In this document: positions 37,945 through 50,006 of the stretch, in pieces | How the letters are laid out: every line of letters starts with the position of its first letter | How positions within the stretch are numbered: position 1 is the stretch's first letter | NCBI GenBank assembly: GCA_954871525.1 | Contig: OX940867.1 | Span: 15,787,343 to 15,851,342 of the forward strand | Direction of reading: 5' to 3' | Origin: Parietaria judaica | Taxonomy: Eukaryota > Streptophyta > Magnoliopsida > Rosales > Urticaceae | DNA length: 64,000 nucleotides | Notes under the pieces: model-generated | What the model saw: only the letters and a program-made list of their open reading frames with translations | Told to the model about the DNA's origin: nothing | The model's database searches: none | Position numbers and translations under genes: made by a program

Positions 37945-40213
37945 TTAGAATTTGAGAGTGGCCAATTGATTGATGTTGAGTGGCGCGGTTTTTGTATAGT
38001 CGCCTTCGTAGATAGAGAGAGCGAGGAGCTCGTTAGCAGCTTGCGAGGGATGGAATTGGTCCCAAAATAAGTTTTTGTCTCTATCCCCGCACACCTTCGA
38101 GTCCGGCTTGCATGGCTGCTCTGCGTTCAGCCTCTTCCCGTTCCCACAGCAAGCACTTTTCCCATCTTTGAAACCTATACATATTAATAGTGCCAGAATC
38201 AGGATTATACATACATGTAATTATAATGTGTAGTTTTTAAAAAGCTTCGGGAGGCTTCCGCCTATGCATATATTATACAAACTATATAATTATGCTGATT
38301 GATTAATTTATTAAAGTAATGCTTAGAAAAATATCAGTGGGAGCTCTTCACTTTTCTTCCTTGGGACCTTTGTAAAAGATTATATCACATCTATGAATTT
38401 GTATATATTTTTTCCTATATCATCTTTGATTTTGTAAAAATAAAATTGTACAAAATACTCATTCAGCTCCAAACCTTTTTAAAAACTACCAATTGTATTA
38501 AAATGTGTAATTTTTAAAAAGGTTTTTACACAGAATGGGTATTTCGTTAATCTTGATGGACGTACCATAGGAAGTAGGGTTCTTGATGATTTTATATGTC
38601 ATGTCGTAGGGCATTGCCAGGGAGTATTTCATGGGCTTTACGCCTTGTGAGCTGAGCTTCTTCAACAGAGCTTGCAAGCCAGCGTTGAACTGCTTCGCGT
38701 AGTCATTCATGACCGGGTTGCACTCGTCGGTTGCGCTCGGGACGCGCATCACCGGCACGCACCCTAGCGGTGCCACGCCCATCAACCCCAATCTCTTCGC
38801 TCCCATCCTTATCAAGCTCTAATTCCCACCCAAAACTTCGTATTACTATTAGTAACCTTACAAGATAAATAAAACTTACATGCAAGTGTACATGTATATA
38901 TATATACAAATAAATCAAGATATAATCCACGAGGAGCAATATAATATTGATTGTGATTTACAAATGAAGATTAAAATATTATTAATATCTATATATATAC
39001 AGCTTACAGCTTTTATACAATAAATAAATTAAAAAGATAACAATAACTACCGCGATATATTTATAACCGAAAGTGACATCCTATGTATAAAAAACTTGCG
39101 TGATTAACTCAGATGTGCATATACGTATATATGTATGTATTATGTGTATATGTACATGTTCAATCATGCATATATAATAAATATTTATGTGTGTACCTTG
39201 AGCTGTTTTTCGTAGGCGACAAGAAGATTAGCGATGAAACGGTCTCCTTTGGCGGGGACTTTATCAAAGAGGACATGCTCGAAGATGTCGTTGCTTCCGA
39301 CGCTGATGATGAAGAGAGACTTTGAGATTCTCTCCGCCGCCTTGTCAGTGCTGCCCAGCACTTTCACCAGCGAGTTGCGCACATACGCAAACTGCTGCAA
39401 TTGGTCGGACAACGGCACTACCCTTTTCTGCATGGCCCGCATGCACGTACATTAATTCATTATTCTTAATTACAGCTCAAGTGATTTTGAATTTGAACTT
39501 GTTTACTTGAGCGGAGAGCTCAAGTCCTCGTGATGTATATCACGAAATTTAGCATGGAAAAACTCTCGTTAATAATGAAAATCTCGCTAAAAATAAAAGA
39601 TAATAATCGTAAAGATGGGTACATAAGGTCTTCTGCCAGTGTTTTCAAGAATCCCGGCCCCTCCGGAGGCAAAATTGACTCCCTTGAGGATATCTCTCAT
39701 GAAACTTCTCCGCTCGTTTTTACGGAGATACAAATATGGCGGCGGACTCTCCTTGAACCCTAGGTACCTGGCTGATTATACATTACAATACAAAACAGAA
39801 CAAACGGTCAGACAAAAACTAAGATTTAGTGTTATAATATAGTATGTTAGTTTTCGTAATTACAATATCCAGTCTATATATTTATATAAGCTCAATTTTA
39901 GCCACAAACCGAAAACGGGATTCCGGTTTGTCCACGTTTACTACGTACAAAGGAAATCGATGCTGTTGTAGCCGTTGCTGAATCTTCCGGTGGGCTTGGA
40001 GCCAGGAAAGTCGATGCCGTGGCGGGGCATATTGGCTTTGGCCAGACACTCCGGCAAGTAATTGTTCGTCCCCACGTCCGCCGTTGAGTCTCCGAACACG
40101 AATATCGCCGGCACCGAGAAGTTTCCGGTTGCCTGAGCAGGCACGGCCCGGCTACGACCCAATATTGTAGTAAATATTAATGTTAGAACGATCCAATTAA
40201 TGTTGGACTCCAT
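37945..40213 (-). CDS. GDSL-type esterase/lipase, secreted
   Basis: Five minus-strand exons: 39949-40213, 39623-39771, 39197-39427, 38566-38818 and 37945-38174, giving 375 residues. The first 23 residues look like a signal peptide (IVLTLIFTTILG). GDSL/SGNH hydrolases cleave acyl esters of lipids, cutin or cell-wall substrates. Block I is FVFGDSTADVGTNNYLPE with nucleophile S43. The block II glycine lies in VNFASGGAG, block III in FIISVGSND (N184), and the D338-x2-H341 pair in WDQFHPSQAAN. Cysteine-rich spacing near the C-terminus (SACCGNGKRLN) is typical of plant members. The end of exon 2 is the least certain: I used a GTACCC donor that keeps the frame, although a GC donor is nearby. The natural substrate is unknown. 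Confidence 0.9.
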
Positions 40214-42150
40214 TTATTTGATTATACGCCTAGTAAAATAGTGTGTTTCTGTTTTTGTTTGTTAAATCAATTAGATTTAAACTTTCATGTAAATTTATAG
40301 AGAGGAGAATTCTTTAATTAGTGGGGTAATTAATAAAATGGTCACAAAAGATCTGTGGTAGATCAATTTAGTGATTACTATATAATACTCCCAAAAATAT
40401 AGCTGCCGTACATGCTTGATTGATTAGAATCTATTTCAATTTAATATCCACAAATAGTTCTTAAATCCTTTTTATTTTTATTATCTATGGTCACAGAAAC
40501 CCTAATTGCTAAAAATGTTCTCATCCTCAAACTAATTAAAGGAGTGGCTTTTCCATGGTTTATAAAGATTGTAGTATAAATAAAAGCAGACTATGGGACA
40601 CTACTAATAGATTTTGGGAAGTAATTTTGAGAGCTGAAATTAATGTCAAGTCAACGTAACATGGACATTCATGCAAACTTTACTGATATTTAGGTATATA
40701 ATTAATTATACATAATAATACGCAAAAAATATACAAAAACTAGAAGCTTGAGCATAAATTATGCAAACAGCTTGGTATTTAATTGATCGTGTTCGAAATC
40801 TGGTATTGATATTATCCTTAACTAGTGGACCAGCGCGGCGGCGATAAAAAAAATAAAACCATAAGTATGAGAAATTTTTATGTCATTCTTTTATTTTTAA
40901 AATAAAAATCTTTAACTTGGTTATATGAACGGAACTCTATTAATTGACGAACAATTTCAATAAAGTATAGCAAAATTTTATTTAAGAATTGAGGTGAATG
41001 CTCGTGATGGTACCTCTGTCAGTGCTTTTACGGCTACGATTTGTTTATAAAGTGCACATTTTAAAATGATTTTTGTACCGATAAACAAAGAGAGATTTTT
41101 TACGCTAATGTAGAAAAAATATCCCAATTCAATGTTTACGCTACGAGAGATTTTAGAATATATATATAGAGAGAGAGAGTGCACTTGACGATGTCTTTAC
41201 TACCATTTATCATACATAATTCAATGTTTTTATGTAGATTATAAGAGCTTTCGCCAAGTCCACTTGAAATTTTCCATGACAAAATTTTAAGAGACTAAGT
41301 CCACCCACGATATGATATAATATATTTATATATTTATATGACATATTGAAAACAATAGTACCTATAAGAGATTGAAAAACATTAGATTAAGAAGATCACA
41401 TATCATGTCTTCCAAACCTCTGATTAAGTAGTCAAAACATTTGAAGAAGAAAAAAAAATATTGAAGCTAAAATATTAATCGATCAAAAAATTATACAAAC
41501 CAACACACTCAATAAACTAATGGATCAAGTCTAGATTAAATTTAACGAACCTTGATGAAAGCCCGAGTCACTTCAGGAAAAAGTGTCATAAAATTAAAAA
41601 CTATAGATTGATTATATAAAAGCTATATATTTAAATTGATGATTAGTTTTGTATATAAAAAAAATGAGGTAAATAGATATTTCAATACTTTATCCTAATT
41701 TGCATGTCACATTAATAAAAAATTATATTTTAAAATATAGTTACTTACTTATTTTACCTGCGGTGTGCTGTGGTGACAAACATTAGTTTTTCAACTTTAG
41801 GTAAGATATATATCTAAAAAAATATATAATGTAGAATGTGTGTTGTAATCAAAAGAAACTAAGTAGTATGTTAATTCCACAACGATATTCTTTATTTACA
41901 TATATCAAAAAGTACGGAAGTTGTTTTCTTTAAACTTCCTAAATATTTATTAATTAAACATGGCGCGTAGAGTTAAAATTATAAAATTAAATTCAAATAG
42001 ACTTCAAATGAAATAATACTAATAAGAAATTGTATTTCGTTATATTTAATGTAATTAATAAGATATTGTATTTCATTATATTAAAAATATATTGAAAAAA
42101 CGATTTTCCCTTCTTAAAATTGCTGGAAAGTAGTTTTCCATAAATATAAA
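40214..42150. other. AT-rich intergenic DNA
   Basis: Promoter side of the GDSL gene, then AT-rich sequence with no frame longer than ~70 codons and no terminal repeats recognised. Confidence 0.5.
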
Positions 42151-42504
42151 AATAATGTAGTAATTATTCATTAAATAATAGAAGATGAATCGATTGGATG
42201 CACTTATATTGGGAATAATAATTAGAACAACTATAATGAAAAAATTACGTTAGATGATAATTGCGGCAATAATGCACAACCTTTGGTCAACAGGGGTTTT
42301 AGGTCCTCAACCTTTCAAAGTGTGGGCAATAATGTAGTAATTATTCATTAAATAATAGAAGATGAATCGAATGGATGCACTTATATTGGGAATAATAATT
42401 AGAACAACTATAATGAAAAAATTACGTTAGATGATAATTGCGGCAATAATGCACAACCTTTGGCCAACAGGGGTTTTAGGTCCTCAACCTTTCAAAGTGT
42501 GGGC
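42151..42504 (+). repeat. 177-bp near-perfect tandem duplication
   Basis: Units 42151-42327 and 42328-42504 are almost identical, each starting AATAATGTAGTAATTATTCA and ending TTTCAAAGTGTGGGCA. The unit includes the outer part of the left arm of the adjoining foldback element, so the duplication happened after that element inserted. Confidence 0.9.
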
Positions 42505-43205
42505 AAAAATACACAACGTTTGTTGAATGTAAATATGTTGGTCCTTCCGTTAGGGATGTTAAATTATGTTGATGTGGCATCATTAAACTGTCAACGTGTA
42601 ATATTAATTACATAACCTAATTAATAAGAATAAATTAAATCATATTTTAATTATGATTCAAAAATTAAATTAAAACTTTAAATTAACGAGCAATACTTAT
42701 TTAACGCGTAGTTCCTATTTTTAAACTCGTGCTTCAATATTATTCACATCTTTACTATGTCGTTTTTTAAATTACAATTGTTTTTAATAATCGGTCATTT
42801 TTTCCAAAATTTTAGTCGTTTCTAATAAACTGTTGTTATGTAATCTTTGCATATTTTAGTCGTGTTTAATAATCCGTCGTTTTTAAAAAAATTTGTCATG
42901 TTCGACGAAGAGTCTGTTAGATTTTTAGGGAGGAGTAAAAATTATTTATTTAATTTAAAGTATTAATTTGTTAAAATCTGATTTAATTTATTCTTATTAA
43001 TTAAGTTATGTAATTAATATTACAAGTTGGCAGTCCATTTGGCAGTTTAACGATGCCATATCAGCAGAATTTAACATCCATAACGGAAGGACCAACGGAT
43101 TTTACATTCAACAAACGTTGTGTATTTTTTCCCACACTTTGAAAGGTTGGGGATCTAAAACCCCTGTTGACCAAAGGTTGTGCATTATTGCCGCGCCGCA
43201 ATTAA
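42436..43205. mobile_element. Foldback element (unclassified)
   Basis: The arms at about 42436-42641 and 42978-43205 are inverted copies. The left arm reads TTGCGGCAATAATGCACAAC and later GGTCCTTCCGTTAGGGATGT; the right arm carries the complements GTTGTGCATTATTGCCGC and CATAACGGAAGGACC. The centre is AT-rich and non-coding. No clear target duplication could be fixed because the left end is duplicated and the right end has an extra GCCGC. Confidence 0.75.
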
Positions 43206-43429
43206 CCCATATATATACATGATAAATAATATATACACATGACTGCATTCTTCAAATAATCTTTAGAGATATATTTCTCTTCTTGTGTTATTAAAAAAAT
43301 GCATAGTGACTCATTATGTATGGTGATTAGTTTGATGACTCTTAAAAATTATAATTTTAAAAAAATAAATGAATAATCTATAAATAACACCAGAAAAAGA
43401 GATGATGATATTCACTTTAATATAATAAA

Positions 43430-44500
43430 GAAATAAATAATAAATAATTTGTATGGTAAAGGACATAACTCTCACCAAAAAATAAATTTACCAATGATAA
43501 AAAAAAGATAAGAAAAACAATAAAAAATTACAAAAATTATAAAATTGAAAACGACACCAGAAGAAAAAAAATCTACGATAATAGTCACTTAAAAAAAATT
43601 ACAAAATAAATAACTCATCTAGTAAAAGATATAGAAGTCTCACCAATTTTAGAACAAAAAGTTGTCATCGGTAAACGAAATCCTTCACTACAAAACCACT
43701 AAAAAAAAGAGATAGTGAAAAAATTAATTAGTACAATAAAAGATATCAAACACTCGCAAATTGTAAATCGGAAAGGCGACACCAAAAAAAAAAAAGAATC
43801 GTCGATCATAGCCTATATAAATAGAAAATAAAACCACCACCAAAATAGGAATCCCTCCCTATAAAACCACTGATAAAAAAGATCGATGATGATAGTCACT
43901 TTAAAAAAAATTAAGAAAATAAATAACTCGTCTAGTAAAGGATATAGAACTCTCACCAATTTTAGATTAGAAAGCCGCCATTGAAACGGAATCCTTCACT
44001 ACAAAGCCCTAATAAAAATAGAGATGAGGAAAAAAATAATTAGCATAGTAAAAGATATAAAAAAACTCACCAATCGTGAATCGGAAAGCCGCCACCGGAA
44101 AAAAAAAAAGGAATCGTCAATCATAGCCTATATAAAATTACAAATAAAACACCACCAAAAAAAGAATCCCTCACTATAAAACCACTGATAGAAAAATAGA
44201 TGAGAAAAAAATAATCGATGATGAAAAAATTATAAAATTGGAAAAGACGCCAAAAAAAATAAATCAATGATTAAAAATATTAAATAATTGTAGATAAAAA
44301 GATAAATAATTCGTTCAGTAAATGATACAAAACTCTCACCAATTGTAGATCAGAAAGCGGCCACCGCAAAAGGAATCTCTCACGATAAAGCCATTGATAA
44401 GAAAAAAAAAGAAATGGTGAAAATAATTAGCTCAATAATTTACTTCAAGCACTCACCAATTGTAAACCGGAAAGCCGCCATCAAAAAAGAAATCGGCGAT
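43430..44500. repeat. Degenerate tandem array with ~315-bp higher-order period
   Basis: About seven units share the boxes CTCACCAATTGTAGATCGGA, AAGCCGCCACCG and TCACTATAAAACCACTGATA. Unit starts near 43633, 43752, 43952, 44066, 44333 and 44452 give alternating spacings of ~118 and ~200 bp, hence a ~315-bp composite period. On the minus strand each box reads as a short coding-like run ending CAATTG/GTGAGT, which looks like a repeated splice donor. Confidence 0.7.
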
Positions 44501-47240
44501 GTAAGCCTCTGTGAAAATTGTAGCACGGTGACAAAACAAAAACCATTCTTTCTTGTGCAAGCTGTGAGATTATGTATGTATAAATAGACGGTGGCTTTTA
44601 AAATTCTGACATATATTGTAGTTAATTGTATATGTGCCATTAATCTAATCTAGAATGAGTCTTTCTTCACAATCTCTATATGCGGATACTTAATATATGT
44701 TTATAGTGATTTTTTATGTGATTGATAAGATACTTACTATCTAAAGAAAATATTAAAAAATACAAATGGATTTTTAAACGCCAAAAGTTAAACAAAGAAG
44801 AAGAAAAAAACGCATGTTATTTAGGTGCATGCAGATATTGTAGCTTCTTGAAATTAGACGGTGATAATGGCAGAATTTATGTGAAAAAATTAATATTTTA
44901 AACGTTAAAAGCTGAAAAAATAAATATACATGCATGTAGAGTTAATTGATGTGAGACCTATACTATTTCTGTCATGAATGGTCATGGAGAGTAATATTTT
45001 TAAAATTCTAATGAGAAAATAGCTATTGAGGAATCCTTGATTTGTAGTGTGTCATGTCATACCCATAAGATTTTGCTTATATATATAGAGAGAGAAATTG
45101 AGATATTCGCATAAAAAATACCATAAAGTATTTTTTATGAGGCATATTTCAAATTTCATTTTGTCGTGGCAAAAATTCTAAAAAACCAAAAAATAATTCT
45201 ATGTAAGAAATTTGAAACTTACAATATAACTTTGTTTAGTTTTTTTTTTTTTAAATTTTACCACGATAAAATAAATTTTAGAATATACTACGTAAAAAGT
45301 ATTGTTCAATAATGGCTGCCCGAAAATTTATGATTTCGCTTGTAGCAAGACTTTGGAGTCAATGAATGTGAAATATGGACACAATTAAGAATTGTTCAAC
45401 ATCTTTATTTCGGTAGACTTTGTTGTTCTCAAAATATTTAAAACGTTGTTATAATTTGTCATTTGACGAATAAAAACATGAAACATTGGTAGCATTTGGT
45501 TAGTTGGTTTGGGAAACCACTTTTTGCAATTGGGTTGGGAAATCAGTATGAAAATTCAGTGTAGCAAATCAATTTGGGAGTTTGATTTTTGAGACATTGT
45601 TTAGTTAATCTTTTATTAAGTTGTGGATGAACTGCAATAAAAATAAATACAATAATTGAATGAAACACATTTTATGTTGGTTAAAAGAAAGTATGTTTGA
45701 GTTTATAGTAATATACATTAATATTGTGTATAAAGAGTATCTAGATTAATAAAAAATCTATAATTATTTTAACTACATGTTTAAATAATATAATATAAAG
45801 TAGTAAAAAATTAATTACATGAGTTTATATCATTGTAATTAGATTAGTATTAAATAATATGAATAATTTAAGTACATTTGTTAATACTATATTAATATCA
45901 TTATAATATATACTAATATATATAAATAATTTTAATAATTGAATTATATATATGTTATAATAATATCTTTTATATATAACTATAAAGTAATGTATTATAG
46001 AGCGATAATATATTTTTATAATTTATTTTGTACGACTGAGTTATATATAATATATGAAGTTGTTTTTTGTTTCCTTCATTAAAACTCAAGTGGTCTACGA
46101 AAATAAAGACTAGTGGTATCCAAATGTGGCTTGCGAAATAAGTTGAAACTAAAACCAGAAACTGATGGGACCATAACCAAACACCAAGTTTTCTTCTAGA
46201 ACTTTATATTGTTTCTCTCTCAAACTTCATAGACTTAAACTCATGTAGTTCAACATTTCCCCCAAATCTTTAGTTATACCATTTCTTTCTTACTAGCTCT
46301 ATAAGTTTCTATCGCCCGTGGTTTCAAGTTATTCCATCTACTTCTCCTTAACGACATTAAGTGCCACTAAATTTAAGTACTCTAGTTGTTTAAAAAAAAT
46401 TCCATTTTTCTTCGGAATATTTTATTTCTCTCTTAAATTAAAAAACCATCGACCTCGCCCTCCGATCCATCCATGGCAGATGAGCCATCTTCAACGACGA
46501 AAATAGTGTCAGAACAATTGTCTTTGTCATCACTAACAACATCGTTGAAGAGAACTCAGTAAAAATGATATAAAGTGAACAAAATGAATTGAAATCAGAG
46601 TAAAGTCGAATTTGGTTACATAGAAGCTACTACAACAAAATTGAAATTGAATATATATGTCATTGAAAAAAAAAATGTATGCCGCGCCAATTGAATACAA
46701 CTTAGGTATGTATACCATCATTTACTCTCACTTAAATAGTCTGTTTAAAATATTTACATATGCACACAAATACTAAAGTAATTAACTTAGTTAAGAAATA
46801 AAATGAAAAACTCTAAAAACTACCCGCACTTTCTAAGGACAAAGATTTTAGCTTTTGAATTATAAGTAAGACTAATTAATTGTCACAAAACCACTTTTCA
46901 TTTGGAAGATGTGAAATCACTCATTGAAAATGGATCATTTGTAGAAATTAATAAAATCAGAACACTGACAAATATGTTCAAAATACAATCTTTGAGACGA
47001 GTTAGACGTTATCTTTAAAGATTGATTCGCATTTGTTAGGCAATAACTTCCTAAGCTTTAACAAAATGGCCACGAATTTCGTATTACTTCGAAGTCGCCA
47101 GTAAATTGAAATTTCTTAAACCTTGTTACCCAAATACTCAACGGCAAAGAGACAACGTTAGAAACTAATCGAGAAGCAAAATGGCAAAAACTAATAACGA
47201 CCAAAAGAAAGCAAATGTTTGTATCGTGGATTGGGATGTG
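44501..47240. other. AT-rich spacer with a short hairpin MITE
   Basis: Mostly AT-rich with no gene. Bases ~45115-45305 form a hairpin: the left part TTTTGTCGTGGCAAAAATTC is answered by a right part with TACCACGATAAAATA. The same phrase (TTTTATCGTGGCCAAAATTC) occurs near 16455 inside the foldback element, so it is a dispersed small repeat. A 29-codon frame at 46473-46562 (MADEPSSTTKIVSEQ) has no family match. Confidence 0.5.
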
Positions 47241-47285
47241 ATCTTCCATTCTCTTGCTGACACGTGTGAAGTTGGCTTATACATT

Positions 47286-47398
47286 TGTTCGTTTGATGGC
47301 TTGGCATTTTTCACTGTCCGACGTGGACAAACATTCACATATGTTCGTTTTGATGACTTGGCAATTTTCACTGTCCGACGTGGACAAACATCGGTTTG
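47286..47398 (+). repeat. Tandem duplication in the F-box gene promoter
   Basis: Units at 47286-47341 and 47342-47398 share TGTTCGTTT, GATG(G/A)CTTGGCA and TTTTCACTGTCCGACGTGGA. They end ~75 bp upstream of the start codon. A G-box core CACGTG lies just before at 47261-47266. A regulatory role is only inferred from position. Confidence 0.7.
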
Positions 47399-47474
47399 GT
47401 TATGAACAAACGGTGTCGTTTACTGGTGATACCCAGCTGACTTCAGTAGTTGAATTAAGCAACGACCACAAGAA

Positions 47475-48722
47475 ATGGAGAAAGAAACCAAGCAAGCTCG
47501 AACAATGGCGTCCAGAGAGTGGTCGTCTCTCCCTGAAGAACTGTGGGGGAAGATCGGCTCTCTCCTCGCCGCCGATCGCTTCTCCACCACCAGATTCCGC
47601 AGTGTCTGCCGCTCATGGCGCTCGCTCATCCCCAAATTCCACCGCTCCTCTGCTCCGCCTCTGACTCGCTTCTCCCTCCCTCGCTTGCGACGCCCTCCCC
47701 GGCCCATCAACGAAGCCTTCGTCGACGTCGACATCGACGTCTTCGTCTCCGACTCGGCCATCCACCGCATCGAACGCCCCTCTGCGTGCCACCGCCGCGG
47801 CTGGCTCGTCAAGGTCGAGCGGCTCAGCGAGGACGGGATCCGGATCATGGACCCTCTCTCGCGCTGCCAAATCAAGGACGTTTCGGTCCCCGATTCGCGG
47901 GTGTTTCGCCTCTCGGATTTTCGTCTCTCGGAGATTCTCGTGAGGAGCTTCGCTCTCCGCTTAGCCAATAATTCTTCTAGCGTAGCCGGCGTCAACAAGC
48001 TCGTCCGGGGCACTCGCGATTCGAATTCCGCGTTCTTGATCTACGAAAACGGGAAACTAGGGTTCGTGCGAGACGGAGATAAGGAATTGAGCGTGGTTGA
48101 CGACCGGATTGTCGATTACCACGACATCACCGTCCATGTAGGTCAGCACTACGTGGTGGATTCCTGGGGAACCGTGTCGTGGATCGATTCCGAACGGAAT
48201 CTAGTCCAATTCTCGCCCCCCATCGGCATCGGAGGACGGAAGCACCTCGTCGTGCTCGCCGGCGAGCTCTGCGTTGTCGATCGGATCCTGGACGAGCTCC
48301 CAGCTGATGAGAAGGTCCCCCTCGGCAGCAACTATGTCGATAACTTTCATCGCCGGGGACGGAGGTCCGAATGGCGCTATCCGAGGCCAGTGGAATTCAA
48401 GGTGTTCAAGCTGGACGAGGAGTGGGGCCGGTGGACGGAGGTGAAGAGCTTGGGGGGGAATTCGCTTGTGCTCGCCCACGACTGCTCTTTCGCTGTTGCT
48501 GCTGCGGAAATCGACGGCTTCGAGGCGAACTGCATCTACTTTGCGGAGCAGCTGGACACGGACTACATATGCCGGGGAATCGGCCAGAAAGGCGTGTGCG
48601 TTTTCCGGCTCGGAGACGGGTCCATAGAGAAGCTGGAGATCATGCCGGGTTACTCCAACATGTTCTCTCAGCCGTGCCCTGATGGGACTTCGGGGGTGGG
48701 TATGAATCATTCTCGTACTTGA
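47475..48722 (+). CDS. F-box protein with DUF295 domain (SKIP23-like)
   Basis: A single-exon gene of 415 residues. The N-terminal F-box is WSSLPEELWGKIGSLLAADR followed by TTRFRSVCRSWRSLIP (residues ~15-53), the SKP1-binding part of an SCF ubiquitin ligase. The rest is a DUF295 (KIB-type) propeller-like domain, with late conserved pieces EFKVFKLDEEWGRWTEVKSL, CSFAVAAAEIDGFEANCIYF and GVCVFRLGDGSIEKL. This layout matches the SKIP23-like group. Translation may begin at M1 or at M11 (MASREWSSLPEELW). The gene is GC-rich compared with its AT-rich surroundings, common in intronless plant F-box genes. The target is unknown. Confidence 0.92.
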   Translation: MEKETKQARTMASREWSSLPEELWGKIGSLLAADRFSTTRFRSVCRSWRSLIPKFHRSSAPPLTRFSLPRLRRPPRPINEAFVDVDIDVFVSDSAIHRIERPSACHRRGWLVKVERLSEDGIRIMDPLSRCQIKDVSVPDSRVFRLSDFRLSEILVRSFALRLANNSSSVAGVNKLVRGTRDSNSAFLIYENGKLGFVRDGDKELSVVDDRIVDYHDITVHVGQHYVVDSWGTVSWIDSERNLVQFSPPIGIGGRKHLVVLAGELCVVDRILDELPADEKVPLGSNYVDNFHRRGRRSEWRYPRPVEFKVFKLDEEWGRWTEVKSLGGNSLVLAHDCSFAVAAAEIDGFEANCIYFAEQLDTDYICRGIGQKGVCVFRLGDGSIEKLEIMPGYSNMFSQPCPDGTSGVGMNHSRT

Positions 48723-48942
48723 TGAGATCTTGTCGTCTGTGATGCTTGATGTCATTCTCTTATTGATGAAAACACGGCACTATGATGTATTGCTCTGCCT
48801 CTGTGAGGTTTTGTTGTTGATTCTGATGCTTTGTAATATGTATATGTATGTATGTATGTATGTATATGTATGTATATATATATGTATATTTTTTCCTGGC
48901 GATCGAGTTTGGACTCTGAATGCTGATCAATGATCATGATGC
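48723..48942. other. 3' flank of F-box gene with (TATG)n repeat
   Basis: It contains a TATG/TATA microsatellite near 48838-48890, ending in GATGC (48938-48942), the left target duplication of the next element. Confidence 0.6.
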
Positions 48943-49585
48943 TGTTGGGAGAAAGCGCAACGCAACGGAATCTCAATATCTCTCAATAGCCGCTGAAATA
49001 TGAAGGCGATAATAATCGAAACACAACCACGAACACGAGACAATTTTAGCGTGGAAAAACCCCCAAAACGGAGTAAAAAACCACGGGACCCGTAGGCCGC
49101 TTAAAATCCACTATAATCAAGAGTGAGGTACAAACGAAGTCTTCCCTAGATAAAACTAGAGGCATACATCATCATCATCAAGATCGAACACCAATCTCGG
49201 ATTACAACAACCAGCAAGAGAAGAATTTGTGAAAAACGTTCTCACAAAACAACCTCTGGTTTCCACTCTTCAGACCGACCTAGAAAGCTCAAAACCACAT
49301 CTCCACCGTTCAGAACATACCTCTATGTCTTAGGAACGTTCTGTCCAAAAATCACGACGATACAACGGTGAACGAATGCGCAATGACGATTTTCCTGAGG
49401 GTCGACGAAACTGTGCGGGAACCGCGAATTTGCTCTCTTTCTCTTTCTCTTGTTTTCTCTCTCTTCTTCACTCTTACTTTTCTTCATCTCATCTAAGTCA
49501 TTTATGACCTAGGCTTCATGGGCCGGGTACATGGATCAATGGGTCAAAAATAACCCACATTGTTGGGCCTCCAAATAGGAGGGAT
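48943..49585 (-). repeat. 3' LTR of small Copia element (7 bases short)
   Basis: It aligns with 51073-51715 and then stops at GGAGGGATA, where the other LTR continues CCCAACA. In element orientation the missing bases are the first seven of U3, removed with the neighbouring coding region. Confidence 0.9.
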
Positions 49586-49598
49586 AGTGCATTCTTTC

Positions 49599-49958
49599 TC
49601 ACTCATATGACCCAAACGTTTGCTTTCCCGCCAAACAATGCGAGTATCTCTTCAACTTTGCGTTGGAAACTCCAAATAGTGCATTCTTCTTCACTAAGAT
49701 TCCCAAATCTTTCTCACTCATATGACCCAAACGTTTGTGCCATAGTTCGGAAGAACTTTCATCCTCGCAAGTGTTGACGTAGCATTTAGAACTCCCAAAT
49801 TGCGCGACATACAAATTTGAGCGTCTTTTTCCTCTTGCAATCACCATTGAGCCTTTCTTTAACTTCCATTCATTTTCCAAGAAAGAGTTGCCATAGCCTT
49901 CATCGTCCAATTTTGAAACCGACAAGAGATTGAACCGAAGGTCCGGAACATGCTTCAC
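49599..49958 (-). pseudogene. GAG-pre-integrase domain, truncated
   Basis: It continues the gag-protease frame of the same element after one in-frame stop at 50007-50009. The product carries KHVPDLRFNLLSVSKLDDEG and then ELWHKRLGHMSEKDL, the conserved pre-integrase block that precedes the integrase core in Copia polyproteins. After HCLAGKQ the frame enters a 30-bp copied segment and ends. No catalytic integrase residues remain. Confidence 0.88.
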
Positions 49959-50006
49959 ATCTTTGAGAACTAGAGAAGTGCCATTACTAGTTTCAACACA
50001 TATATC

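Noticed and set aside
46473..46562. 29-codon frame MADEPSSTTKIVSEQ as a small gene
   Set aside because: Too short and unsupported by a family or a downstream exon.
47420..48013. 197-codon minus-strand frame
   Set aside because: Antisense shadow of the F-box gene, caused by its GC-rich codon use.
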